A stretch of 64,000 nucleotides of DNA from Aquilaria yunnanensis (lineage: Eukaryota; Streptophyta; Magnoliopsida; Malvales; Thymelaeaceae), in the NCBI GenBank assembly GCA_039654915.1, contig CM077599.1, positions 24,985,501 through 25,049,500 on the forward strand, written 5' to 3'. Below the pieces are notes generated by a model. The model saw nothing but the letters and a program-made list of their open reading frames with translations, searched no databases and was not told where the DNA came from. The position numbers and the translations under genes were made by a program. Of this stretch, positions 35,829-47,879 are shown in pieces; position 1 is the stretch's first letter, and each line of letters opens with the position of its first letter.

Positions 35829-38800
35829 ATGGGGCTGAAGAGCTTCCATGTAGAGGAGGAAAGCAACTACTTGATGAGCTTCCAACCTCCAACTTTCATT
35901 GAATGGCTCAAGCCCTCCACTAATTCCTCCTCTTCACCATCTCCTTCTTCTTCTTCTTCCTCCTCATCTTCTGATCTCACTCAAAAAGAAGAGCTTGTGA
36001 AGCAGACAATTCAATGCTTGCCTCTTCTGAGCAGGCTCAGATCAGGTGATAAGAGCAACAACAAAGGTGTGATCAAAGAAGAGGCCGGTGGCAATAATGT
36101 TGGGAAAGTCACAGTTGCTCTGCACATTGGGTTGCCCAGTTACAATATTGGTACTGTTGAAGAGGATGAGGGTGTTGTGAAGACGGTTAATGGGTTCTTG
36201 AAGGAAGAAGGTGGAGAAGACGAAGAATCCGACAAGGGGTTGGTCATGAAGAGCAGTTTTAGTAACGTTAATGGTGGTTCTGCTACTAGTTGTTCTACTT
36301 TTAGCAACGGTTTATCTGATCAACGTAGGTTTTGGATCCCAACTCCGGCCCAGATTCTTGTTGGCCCCATGCAGTTTGCTTGCTCCATTTGCAACAAGAC
36401 TTTCAACAGGTACAATAACATGCAGGTCAGTATCAATTAATTCTCTTAATCCTTTTTTATCCATATTCATTGTATGAATTTTAAGCAAATAGTTAATTTA
36501 ATTAATCATCATCATTATAATTAGTAGTTTTTGTTCTGAACTTTGTCCCTTCTACCTTCTGTATTTTCCTTTTTTTTTTCTTTTTCAATTTCACCAGAGC
36601 GGTGATAATCAAGCTGAATTTGTCTCGCTTTAGTTTGGAGTTTCAATAGAAAAGAAGCTTAATGAGAATTGTCAATCCCAACCCAGAAAAGAACTCTTCA
36701 TAATTAAGATTCATGCCTAAAAATATATAGTAATTAAGATCCATGCTTAAAAATATATAGATGCACATGTATATGATTAACGGATAATTATTAAAGTTCA
36801 TAAAGTTTAAAAATGGAGAAAGGAATGATTATTATCTGTAACCACAATCAATTGTGTAAACCAAACGATCTAGCTTTAATTACTATTATTATTATTATTT
36901 TTGTATTGGAACCAAAGAAGAAAAAACTAATTAAGATGAAATCGCTCCATAATTCCCCAAGGAAAGGGTTAATTAAGGGGACGAAGAGTTGTCTCTTAAT
37001 TATGACATAGTCCTACCTAGATTTATCAAATCTGACTTAATACAATGACAATCTTTGAACATCATTATATATTGTTGCGTCTGTGCATCTAATTGGGAAT
37101 TAATTCACATTCTAGTAGGGCCTTTTTGGTTCATCACTTAAATCATCCTTTGGTGCGTGCTAGAACTTGTTTCTCATGATATAACCAATCTCAACTTAAG
37201 AAACCCCTCTTTCTATTAAATATATATGTATATATGAATATAATCCACAAAAAGGGGAGGGGCTTTTTCTATGCGTAATTGCTACTATTTTAATCATAGC
37301 ATATACAAATTGTAGCAAAATCTTAGCATCCCCAATGGTTGACTAGTCACAAAGTGAATATTGTCACTAAATATATCCCTTGCACCAACATATATACATA
37401 TGTCTGGTATGTTTTTCATAGTGTCCAATATGATTTTTCTTTCTTTTTTTTTCTCAATATCTAGTAACCTTTGATGTGAGCATATAGTCTAGGGATAACC
37501 AAGTGTGTGGGTGAACATGTGAAGTTTGGTTTACTCTATATACCAGGGGCAAATGATATATATTATGTATATATAGTTCACTTAAACGTTACATATTAAG
37601 GATTTGCCAGTTGCAAATTGCTCATACCTAGACACACAAAGAAAAATGATTACAACAAAAATGTTGTTAAAAATAACAATAGAAATAACCCAGAATGGAT
37701 AAGTTTCAGCTATGAACATATATATGTGTCAGAAATATTGGGACAAAGGGAGAAGAGAGACACTAGAGCACCATGTCCATAGCAATAAAATTTGCAATAA
37801 TGGACGGTACATTTATGAGATGCAGTAATAAAGAAATCGCCATCCGTGAGCTCTTATGTTTAAGTCTCTCTCTGTTTTTTTTTTTTAAGAAATGTTTAAG
37901 TGTTTTAATTTAAATGGACAAAGCAGACTTTGTGAGAACTTTCCCTAGATAGGGTTTACAGGCTCAATGTGACAATTGTAAAAGTTGCACTTATTATTTT
38001 GTGCACAACTGCCATTTTCTCAATTTTTTTTAACGGTCAATAAAATGATTTTATAACCTATAAAACCAAAGTATATACAAATATAGCTAAGAATTAGATA
38101 AGGATCTTACAAACAACAAGCAACATTACCAAGCAGTAATACACTTTAGCAACCTTCAAAGGGTGGGAAATGATTCGAAGTTGTTGATATGTATCACTGC
38201 GTGCTTGGTGATATTGCTCGTTGTCATTGTCTGTAAGATTCTTATCTAGCTTCAGGCTAGATTTAGGTGTACTCTGGTTTTATAAGTAATAAAATCATTT
38301 TATTGGCTGTTAAAAAAATTATACTAAACGGATCTAATTTAAATCTACAATCATCTAATACTTTTTGCTACACACTTTACATATAAAAATTGTTAGTAGG
38401 ATTCAACAAAACTCAAAACCATTAGTAGGATGAAGATATATTATTGCATACTGTGAATTGGTTCTTGCACTTATCCACTCATTTATTTCTTAGTAAATTT
38501 ACTCAGTTTTTATGTAGTGGATGATATCAGTAACTCGAGTCTTCAATTTCCATAAATTATTTGATTAGTACGTTGATTAAATGATGCTAAAACTATAAAT
38601 AAGTTAACAGAAATGGGTTATACAATTAAAATGTAACAGGAATAGTTATCAAGCGCTATTTAAATTTAAGTGTACAATCTGCAGCAGAATTAATTAATTA
38701 ATATTCATCTTTTATTTTGTTATTTAATTAGTTTCGAGCATTTACGATCCACAATAGAAGCTTTTAAAGTGGCCACAAACTAAAAAGCATAATAATGATG

Positions 38801-40333
38801 ACCACTCTCTCTAGCTAGCTATTTGTTAGTCAGTTGTGTAATTAAGTTTTTGTATAATTAATTTACAACATGCTACCTTCTTTTTCAGCCATTTCAGTTT
38901 TTTTTAAACTTAAATTTGATTTAAATTTATTTATATTAATATTTGCTTAATTTTTTTAAAAAAATCTATATTTAGAAATTATAAGTCTTTTACTTTCTTA
39001 ATATAGTTTTTTTAAAATTTTTTAACAATTATTAATATAAATAAATTTAAGTCACACTTAAGTTAAAAAACTGAAATGTTGCATAGAAATAGAGTAGTAT
39101 ATATTTTCCACCAAATTTACTAACTAGGGTAAAAATTAACTAATCCGACCCCATTTTTGACTTTGCTCTTTGATTGATGCACTTTTTGGTAAAAAGGGTC
39201 GTTGCTATCGGAATTAGAGGGAGTGATTAAACTTTTATACATGAAATTGGAATTGGAATATAGAAAAAAGATATAAAAGGCGGAAGGGTAATTAGTTGTT
39301 AGAGGCAGTTGAAATACACAAGCGTTAGTTTAGAGTTATAAAAAAATTCTTACAAACCTAAAGTCTGAATTACCTGTGTGGAAAATTGTTTTTATTGAAT
39401 AATTATTTAATTAAATTCAAGTGGATTATATATGCACACAATTAATTCACCTTCACTCAAAATTCTGTCACATGCATTAATAATTTGTAGAAACTACTTT
39501 GATAAAAATCATTGTAGATCTAGAATAATTCCTACACAACACAACTTTGGATGCTCATCTTTTTTCTTTTCCTAACCTTTCTGTAACTAACTAACACCAT
39601 TCACCTTCCTCACCACTCACAAGACCCTATAACAAAGCTAGCAAAATGCACCTAATTAGAATTAATGTTACCCAAAAAGATACTTGTCGCTTAAAGTGGC
39701 ATATGATTTTCTAGCTAACAATCAATAACAATGAATAATCAGCACGAACTTATCCAAAGCCTAGGATAAAAAGTAGGTAGCCATTATTTTTGTCACCTAA
39801 TTGATTAACATATATATGAAAACAAATTAAAGGGGAAACTATGTATAAGCTAGTGTTGAGGATCTATTGATGCATGGATGTTGCAGATGCATATGTGGGG
39901 GCATGGATCGGAGTACAGGAAAGGGCCGGAGTCGCTCAAAGGCACGCAGCCAGCGGCGATGCTGCGGCTGCCGTGCTACTGTTGCGCCCAAGGGTGCAAG
40001 AACAACATCAACCACCCGCGGGCAAAGCCGCTCAAGGACTTCAGGACCCTCCAAACCCACTTCAAGAGGAAGCACGGGGTGAAGCCCTTCATGTGCAGGA
40101 AATGCGGCAAGACATTCGCAGTCAAGGGAGATTGGAGAACCCATGAGAAGAACTGTGGCAAGCTTTGGTACTGCACTTGCGGCTCCGATTTCAAGCACAA
40201 GCGATCGCTTAAGGACCACGTTAGGTCTTTCGGGAGAGGCCACTCCCCGCATCCTTCCCTCGAGGGCTTCGAAGATGACAAGGAATGTGTCACCGCCGGC
40301 TCAGAGGATGAAAAGGTCTTGCTCCGTAACTAG
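35829..40333 (+). CDS. WIP-family C2H2 zinc-finger transcription factor (two exons)
   Basis: A nuclear DNA-binding protein of the plant WIP family, whose members include TT1 (seed-coat pigmentation), NTT/WIP2 (transmitting tract) and DOT5 (leaf veins). Exons 35829-36425 and 39887-40333 encode 347 aa. The N-terminal half is variable: FIEWLKP near residue 23, a Ser-rich run about 33-48, the family motif VALHIGLP about 95-102 and acidic stretches. The signature WIPTPAQIL is at 169-177. Four zinc fingers follow. Finger 1 uses C185, C188, H201 and H205 and is split by the intron between Gln199 and Met200, the usual family position. Finger 2 begins LPCYCC, finger 3 is [10 protein letters not shown], and finger 4 [18 protein letters not shown]. 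The 3461-bp intron contains two inserted repeats. Which WIP subgroup it belongs to I cannot say. Confidence 0.93.
36426..38028 (+). other. WIP intron, first half
   Basis: Intron sequence after the GTCAGT donor at 36426. AT-rich, with short ATT microsatellite runs near 36885-36900. No ORF or RNA gene recognised. Confidence 0.5.
38029..38313. repeat. Palindrome resembling two LINE 3' tails, inside the WIP intron
   Basis: The left arm after a T run reads AACGGTCAATAAAATGATTT. The right arm, on the opposite strand after a T run, reads AACAGCCAATAAAATGATTT. Both continue for about 130 bp through CTAAAACC/ATAAAACC, GCTAGATAAG-like and ATCTTACA text. Each arm, read from its T run, resembles the terminus of the LINE at 13759-14800 (T run, AACAG, A/T-rich text, then TCTAGCCAGAAGCTAGA). 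It could be two oppositely oriented truncated LINE or SINE tails, or a foldback MITE. Confidence 0.6.
38876..39097. mobile_element. Stowaway-like MITE in the WIP intron
   Basis: About 222 bp with ends CCTTCTTTTTCAGCCATTTC and, on the opposite strand, CTACTCTATTTCTATGCAAC followed by ATTTCAG. TA flanks at 38874-38875 and 39098-39099. Its AT-rich interior resembles that of the MITE at 2446-2676. Confidence 0.65.
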
Positions 40334-41068
40334 CTAGCTAGCTTGTTCGAAGATCACGATCTACGTACGTTTTAAGTATGATTATTGGGTCTGGTTTTTA
40401 GATTTTGATTGAAGTAGACAATGCTGCAGGTGAAGGGCTTATATCCAGGCTTGTGCTCAGTAGCAAAGCATTCTCAGCTACTTAATTGCTTGCATTGGCA
40501 AGGCATAGGGGGAGCGGTTTGCCACCGAGCACTTGCGGACTGATATATGTAGGCCTAAAATAAATTTAGGGTTTAGTTTGGATGTTTGCGTAGAGTTCAA
40601 GGAAATAAACAGAATTACCCCCGGTGGTGAAGTAGATGAATTTTCTCAGCTTTGTGAGGGTTAATTAGGAAAAGCCTATCCAAGGGAGAAAATTTATCCG
40701 CTTCATCCCTAGCCGGTAATCATGATGAGTATACATATATATGTTTTTCTATGGTTGTCTGTAAGACTAATTTTAACATTTAGATCTACACTATATATAT
40801 GCATGATGTTTTAATTACTGCAATTAATAATCTAATTAACTAGTTATTATTTATAAAAAAAATCTTTGAACGTTATGCCAAATAAGTATTTTATGTATGT
40901 CTTTCTAATGTTACTTTTTACTAAATGGTAGTATAATCAATGCATTTATAGGTTTTAACAACTAATGTCAGATCTATTGGTTAAGACTTGTTATTCGCAG
41001 GAGGTTTATATTCACACATTTACTTCCTCTTGGCATATACCGAAAACAAAACATTTATATGTTCTACA
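40334..41068. other. Downstream flank of the WIP gene
   Basis: The likely 3' UTR follows the stop at 40331-40333. An AATAAA lies at about 40559 within TAAAATAAATTTAG. Nothing else recognised. Confidence 0.4.
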
Positions 41069-42101
41069 TAAATTCCACCGTAGGCCCCTAAATTTATTTT
41101 TTTTTTTTTGTCCCATCCTAGTTATGTAACTTCCTTTTGTTCTAGCAAGGTCTTTTATCTTATATAACGCGTCCTATTAGGATCTTTTTTGTCATCTGGG
41201 CTGTTAACTTTAATAAAATTTTTATAAAAAATAACAACTCTAGTTCCTAGATTTTCTTCATCCTATTTCTAGTATCCTAAATTTTATTCATCTTATTTTC
41301 AATAGCCTAAAAGTTATATATCTTAAGTCCCTGATGTTGGAAAATCAATGGCGGTGGTTGTCAAGTAGAAGAGCAAGAATTAAATGGTTGAGTTGGCGGA
41401 ACCCTTGCTTTGGTGGTTCTAGCGAACAAGGCTCCTTGCTGCTGTAGATCTGACATCTGAGTGGGAGTGGGTGATTTTCGGTGACATTCTAAGTTTAATT
41501 AGTAGGATTTTGATGAATAAAATAATAATTTCACCACGCCTTTTGAGGGGATGCTTTGTCTTTCTCCTTCTAGCGATTATCCCCCAAGCAGCCCTGCATA
41601 ACTCTCCTTATTCTTCTTCTATTTGTGTTTTTTGAGATGTAGCCTGTCGAATAACCAGAAGGGTCTGATGGCTCCTACACCGTTTGGTTCAGACAAAAGC
41701 ATACAGCAGTCCAATCGAGTTTGAGGTTACGGAACGATTCCTACGTTCCTTTACTAGATAGCATTAGATTTCAGGGAAAGGGCCGGTTCCTCCATTTTTC
41801 ATTTGTTGAATTCAATTTATTGATTCATTTTTTGAATTTTCAGTAATGAATTGGAATCTACCATTAAGTTTGGCTGGGTAAGAGTGAATAAATTAAATAT
41901 AATAATTGACATGTTAGATTTATAAGTTTCAAGGTACTAGGAGTAGAGTGAAAAAATTTAGGAACTAAAGTTGTCATTTTCTACTAAATCTCTATTAAAG
42001 TTAACAGTCTAGTTGATGAAAAAAAAATCCGATAAAATGCACTATATGAATTAAAAGAGCTATTTATAATAAAACGGAGTTTGAAAGGGCATGTATTTTT
42101 A
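41069..42101. mobile_element. Long-TIR foldback element, worn
   Basis: Left-arm text CTGTTAACTTTAATAAAAT, then ACAACTCTAGTTCCTAGATT (about 41205-41265), is matched on the opposite strand at the right by CTGTTAACTTTAATAGAGAT and ACAACTTTAGTTCCTAAATT (about 41950-42020). The arms extend outward over roughly 150 bp more with many differences. The outer left end, ATAAATTCCACCGTAGGC, recalls family C. The core (about 41340-41870) is GC-richer and has no recognised frame. End points are approximate. Confidence 0.5.
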
Positions 42102-43537
42102 TAGATAGAAAATAATAGAATGGTGTAAATAAACAAAAAGATTTCACACCATACTTTTGCATTCGTAAATTGAAATTACTTGATTATTTTTATTTAGTTT
42201 ATTTACATATTATAAGGAGTATAATTTACGTCAGTACTGTTCAGTACTCGATTGAACATTAATCATGACACTAAAAAGTTGATTTGCGTGTGTCACGGTA
42301 TTGGTCATAACCTAAATTGGTGGTTGGTTTGAGGTGGGAGGTAAATTTATAATTTTCTTTTCCACTTTCACAGGATCATTATCCCAAAAAATTGATAAAT
42401 TAATGCTAAAGTCAAATTAACTCCCACAATATTCTTTTTGTGCACTACTTTATATGCAAAAAAAAAACATATTATATAAAATGAAAGAAAATAAAAAAAA
42501 TTAAAAGCAAAAAAAAAAGTGACTACTTTTGTTTCCAGTTTTGTCAAACGTCCAGGTTGGGTTGGGAAACAAAGTGGGGTGGCTAGCTAGTGGGTCTAAA
42601 TTTGAGGGCTTTACGGTGTCACTTTCTCAACAACTCAGATTATATCATCGACTAGAGAATACTCCTAATGATGATTAGGTATTTAGCAGGCGATAAAGCA
42701 CACTCTTGTACAAAAGTGACAAACAATTACACCCAACGGTCGAAAAGTGTTCCAACGGTGAGTTAATATCAAATGTTAGATATATTTCATCCGTGTCAAA
42801 AATCGTGAATCATTTTCTTTTTTTGAACTGTTCTAAGAAAAATGAATTTTTTTTCTTTTTTAGTAACTATTTTATATATAAGTTCCTATTTTTCACTACT
42901 ATCTTTTGCAAGCGGCCACGTGTCTCTTCTTTCTCTCATCTCTTCAGTTGGCCTCCTTATAAATTGAACTATATTAATAAAACGCATTCACAATTCAGTG
43001 ATAGAGCCCAAATCGGGACAAAAGAATTGCCTATCGACCAATCATGCACAAAATCTAACATTAACTAGAGGCGACGAATGATGGGGAGTACAAAATAGGC
43101 AATTGATGGTGGGTGTCATCCAAATGGGAAAGAAAAATCATAAGGGGGAAGGAAGATCAATTTCATAAGCCAGCAATGGCAAGCGATGCATCAAGACTCT
43201 TGAAGCTGCCGGGGCTCCAGCTATTGTCAATAGCCTAGGTTTTGATTTCTGTAGGGCGTGCGATGAGGTGGAGTGAGAATTTTCACTACGTTGGTTGATG
43301 ATTTATGTGCTACTTGAATCTGTTTCTTGCTTCAGCCTTTCCATTGTTGATTAATGATTTTGGTGGATTATGGCGACTGATGAGCGTTAAAGAAAAGGGT
43401 AAAATTATCCAAAAGGTGTAAATTGGAACTCACCTGGATATGAGGGTGGTGAGAAATTTTGCATTATTTGTGGGACAAAAGAAGTAACATTTTTTAGTAG
43501 TGAGAGTCAAACATAGTTAGCATTAGATAGTGATATA
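42102..43537. other. Intergenic stretch, nothing recognised
   Basis: No gene or repeat pair recognised. A short frame at 42706-43068 is low-complexity and has no family features. Confidence 0.4.
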
Positions 43538-43546
43538 AGTTATTTG

Positions 43547-44373
43547 GGAAAGGTGTAAATTTGCCACTATTATTTATCTGAAAGGGTAATTTTATGACCA
43601 TTATTTTTTTGGTCATAAATTTGCCATTAATGTTATCATGCAGAAGCAAATTTGCCACTTGTTCTTAAAATTGCCAAGATGTCAAACATTGAAAAATGGA
43701 AGAAAAAAAAAATTCATATCTTGATTTCATGCTTTCTCAATCTTTCACCACCACCTTTCATGTGCCCAACTCGGGGTGCACCATTACTAACAACCCACTA
43801 ATTGTGTATCACTTCTACTTCTTCATCTCGAACTATGTATTGAGGAGTTACTACCCATCAATGATTCTAACCAAAGAAGGAATGATACTTAATCGTTAAT
43901 CAGCTTCATCTTCGATTTCATCAACACTCCCACTATTCATATGCTTAAATGTCGTTAGTACTCAACATTAGAGGTTATTGCTCATCATCAAAGAAGGCCT
44001 AGCCCATTGCCCATTGAGATTACAATAAATGGTACGTTGGTAGAGGAGCCTCAATGGAACTACGTAAAGAAAATGACCCAAATAATATATTTGTATGGTT
44101 ATGGTACCAGGAGCCAAGGAGAAAATTATCAAAGACTAGATTTAGATTTTTACTAAGTTGCTAATTACTAGCATGACACTGAAATGGAATGAAATATTTT
44201 ATATTTGGATCAAATATTCCTATTGTCGAACACTCAATAGCTATTTCACTCTCATTTATAACTTCATTGGCATGTTCTCACAATAATATCAGTGGCAATT
44301 ATGTGACCAAAAAAACAATGGTGATAAAATTTCCTTCCAGGCAAACTATAGTGGCAAATTTGCACTTTTTTCA
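43547..44373. mobile_element. Foldback element with GTRYAAATTTGCC arms
   Basis: The left arm GGGAAAGGTGTAAATTTGCC and the right arm, on the opposite strand, TGAAAAAAGTGCAAATTTGCC run parallel for about 110 bp, including GGTAATTTTATGACCATTAT versus GGAAATTTTATCACCATTGT. The flanks AGTTATTTG and AGCTATTTT agree at 7 of 9 bases, consistent with a worn 9-bp TSD. No transposase. Confidence 0.65.
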
Positions 44374-44413
44374 AGCTATTTTAAAGAAGGTTTAAGTTAA
44401 ATATTTAATTAAT

Positions 44414-45570
44414 TGATAAATACTCATAAGTGTATAGCTATTAAGGGTTTAAATCATCATTATACACTTTGAATATGATTAATTTCTCTAATTTGAGCAG
44501 TTATTCCGCCAGATTACTTTTCATTCATATTTACAAAATATGCTAAATAACTGGTTTTCATGTAGGTAGATAAAATCATGATACCTCACAATTCTTGGAT
44601 CAATGATTGGGGTCTCAAATGTCTATAATTTTCAATTCCTAGTCCAACCTAATTGAGATATAGATGAGGCAGAATTTGGATCACAAATAGAATTAGTTCC
44701 AGCATTTGAAATGATAGCTCTTCAACGCATGGCAAAACAGAGCTTCAGAATTGAAAACTAAGAATAAAATCAAATATGAAAAGCTAGATTTAATACAAAA
44801 ATTCTCAAATTGCCTAGAAACAAGCTTAATTTCGTCCTCCTCAAGTTGCCTATTTATAGATCTTTGAGGTAGGTGAAATAGTAAATGTTAGTTAGAATAG
44901 TAAAGGTAAGTAAATACAAATCAACAAAAACGGCTCAAACTTCTTTTAATTTTTTGACCACAGTACTTATCGATATAGCTTTTTCTCAAAGCGTAAGATT
45001 TGTAGATCTCTTCCTTAGCTTCGACACGATAGCTTGACCTTTGAAAACCAATGTCTGTAGTCCATGTTATGATTTTTCTACCACAATTGCTCCTCAATGC
45101 ACGACAAAACAGATGCCTCATTTTTAATCAGATTTTGGCAATGAAAACAATCAAACTAATTCTTGACATGTAAAGTAAAGTTGAAGATCTATGTGTTTTC
45201 TTTTGGATGAACTAGAATTAGTCAATTCCAACATCCACAGCTCCAGCTATGAATTTTCTCGTGAAGGATCACCAAGTGCACAAATGCTGGAACTAATTCT
45301 ATTTGTAATCCAAATTTTGCCTCTTCTATCTCTCAATTAGGCCGGGAACTGAAAATTGTAGACATTTAAGGCGCCGATCATTGGTCTAAGAATTGTGAGG
45401 TATCATGATTTTATCCATTTACATAAAAAGCAGTTATTTAGCATATTTTGTAAATATGGATGAATAATAACCCAGTTGAATAACTGTTCAAATTAGAGAA
45501 ATTAATCATACTTAAAATATATAATAATAATTTAAACCCTTAATAGCTATACACATATGAGTATTTATCA
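44414..45570. mobile_element. Long-hairpin foldback element, about 290-bp arms
   Basis: The left arm 44414-44708 and right arm 45281-45570 are inverted copies. Ends are TGATAAATACTCATAAGTGT and TGATAAATACTCATATGTGT (opposite strand). Matching landmarks include TAGCTATTAAGGGTTTAAAT near the tips and CAAATGCTGGAACTAATTCT at the inner ends. The 570-bp spacer contains two related direct segments (around 44720 and 45085: CTCNTCAANGCANGRCAAAACAGA). Only TTAAT is shared by the flanks. A read-through transcript would form a long double-stranded hairpin, a typical siRNA source. Confidence 0.75.
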
Positions 45571-47876
45571 TTAATGTCTCAATAATCACTAACAAATTGT
45601 TTAAGCTATGATACCGTTCTCAATGTTTATTGTTAAAAGTAGGTTCATCAATCACATAAAAATTTTATATAAGTCTATACATAAAAGGTTAAATAAGCAA
45701 AAGGGGAAAGAGGAGAAATAGTTTGGATGGATGTGTGGAAAAAGAGAGATTTAACGAAGACTTTGAGCAAAAAGAATGAGTAGTGCATAGAGAGATGGGG
45801 AAGGAGTGAGAGATTGGGAAAGAGTTAAAACAAGTATAAAAGTGGCAGTGCTTGACCTACTTTGATACATGGAAAAGTTGAGGGGCAAAATTTATAAAAC
45901 GATCTCATTGGTTTGATTTGAAGGAAAGAAAAAGATGAGGGACCGATGTGCCACCATGCTTTGCTGGGCAATCATAGCCATTTATCCAACTTCACTCGAT
46001 TCAATTCAGTCATCACTGTAACCTGAAGTTTACGGTCCTCAACTTTCTTTGAATTTTGACTTCTAGCCTTGCGTTTGTGTCACATAAATTTCCTAATAAT
46101 TTCAACGACCATGCTTTTGAATGGAATAATTTAAGAATTTTTGGAACTTGAAAGTACTAAATTTTTTTTGACAGAAAATACTAAAATTTTAAAATTAAGC
46201 ACTCTCTCTATTTTACAAAAGATAACCCTTTTATCTTTTTTATTTAAAGTTTAACTTAAATATATTTATATTAATTTGTATTATAAAAAAATTTGAAATT
46301 TATATTTATAAACTAGAGTATATAAGATATTATTTTCATATAAAAAATTTTATATTTCTAAAAAAAATTGAAAGAAAGAAATTTATGAATTAATTACTAT
46401 GAATAGTAAATGGAAGAAGCCTTGTGGAGCAAAGGAAATATTTAAATATTTCTTTCATTGGAGAATTTATTATTTGGAGTAGAATATTGAAACTCTAACT
46501 TCTAAACTTGCTCATATGAGGGCATATTTTAATCAAACCTCTGCATGCATAAAAACCTTATAATTCAAAGAATCAAGAAAACCCACGGCTTCTCTAGTGA
46601 TACAGATCTCCAGGAAACCAATTGAATCAAAGCATTAACGTGTTGAAGAAAACTTTTCCATTATACCATGAATTCAGCAGGCACAGAGCCAGCCATAGCA
46701 GCCTCGATCGGCAGGGAAGGGAGGAGAAAGAAGGAAGATAGATGGAGGTTTAAAGGTGGAAGCTTCCATAGGATTATTCCCCACTCCAATCAAGCTGCTA
46801 ATTTCCATTCTCTGTCTATAGAACGGCATATATATGTAGACTTTCAGAAATAACAATTTCAATGGAATCACCACCCAAACATATGTCAGTGATCTTTAAA
46901 TTGAGATAGATTTGAGGTGCGAGTGAAATATCATCTCAAAAAATTTCAGTTTTTTCTTTACCATCACATTGAGACTAAAAAATAGAAGAGGAAAATTCTA
47001 AAGTTTTAAATGAATTTAGGCACCAAATAGCAGTGTGCTTCAATTACTTTGCGCTTTCAAAAATAGGGCGAGTCTGATTTCCTGACTATGTGGTTCATAC
47101 AGATGTGGTGAGAGATGGAGATTAGGTGACCATGGCAGGGAGAAAATATGATAGAGAAGGAAATGATGACGGGCCCGATAGGCAGAAATGGTGAAAGTTT
47201 GTCTAGTATGAACATTTGAGGTTTTATATGGGCAAATTTGTTAAATATTGTAGGCCAGGCTTTTGGTGGTATAAATCGTTTGTGTTGCAAGCATTTCCAT
47301 TTTGGAAATCCACATGTTTAGGTTTGGTTTTCAATTGGAATTCTAACACTTCAAATTCCATTTTTAAATTCCTTGTCATTGTGAAATTCTTTTCTTATAT
47401 ATGTTTATCGAAACAGGGAGTTTTAATCTATAAATTTTAGAATAACAATTTGGAATGAAATTTAACTTAAAATTTCTAGATCCAAATATAATGCAAGAGA
47501 TTTCAATGTTGCAAAACACCTCTCTCTCTTACGATTGTAAACAAATAGAATGTTTGATGAATCGTTTGTGAGCGGTTTGATGATTGTTCTTATATTTTTA
47601 TTTATCTAATTAAATGAAGGAACACAAGTATACTTTTATATTCATTTAAGTTAAACAAACAAACACAAATAAAAGTGTCATTTATTCATATTCGTCCATA
47701 AATAATTCAATTGATGTTCATTTATTCATTTTCACATTTATTTATTCATTTATTCATAATTTTTGTTGTTGTTCATTTGTTGATTTATGTTTATTTATTT
47801 TGTTCATAAACACATTTTTCATGAATACGGGGGAATAACAAGTCGGATGAGTTAGGGGTAAAGTAGGAAAAAAGAT
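45571..47876. other. Intergenic stretch, nothing firm
   Basis: No gene. AT-rich text at 46190-46440 is like the interior of the Stowaway-type MITEs but lacks both ends. The stretch 47520-47820 is full of TTCATTTATTCA-type words of unknown origin. Confidence 0.35.
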
Positions 47877-47879
47877 CTA

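Noticed and set aside
39839..40252. 137-codon minus-strand frame
   Set aside because: Antisense shadow of the WIP zinc-finger exon, whose Cys/His pattern fixes the plus-strand frame.
41640..41780. Possible organellar insertion in the core of the foldback at 41069-42101
   Set aside because: The text is GC-richer, but I could not match it to any organellar gene.
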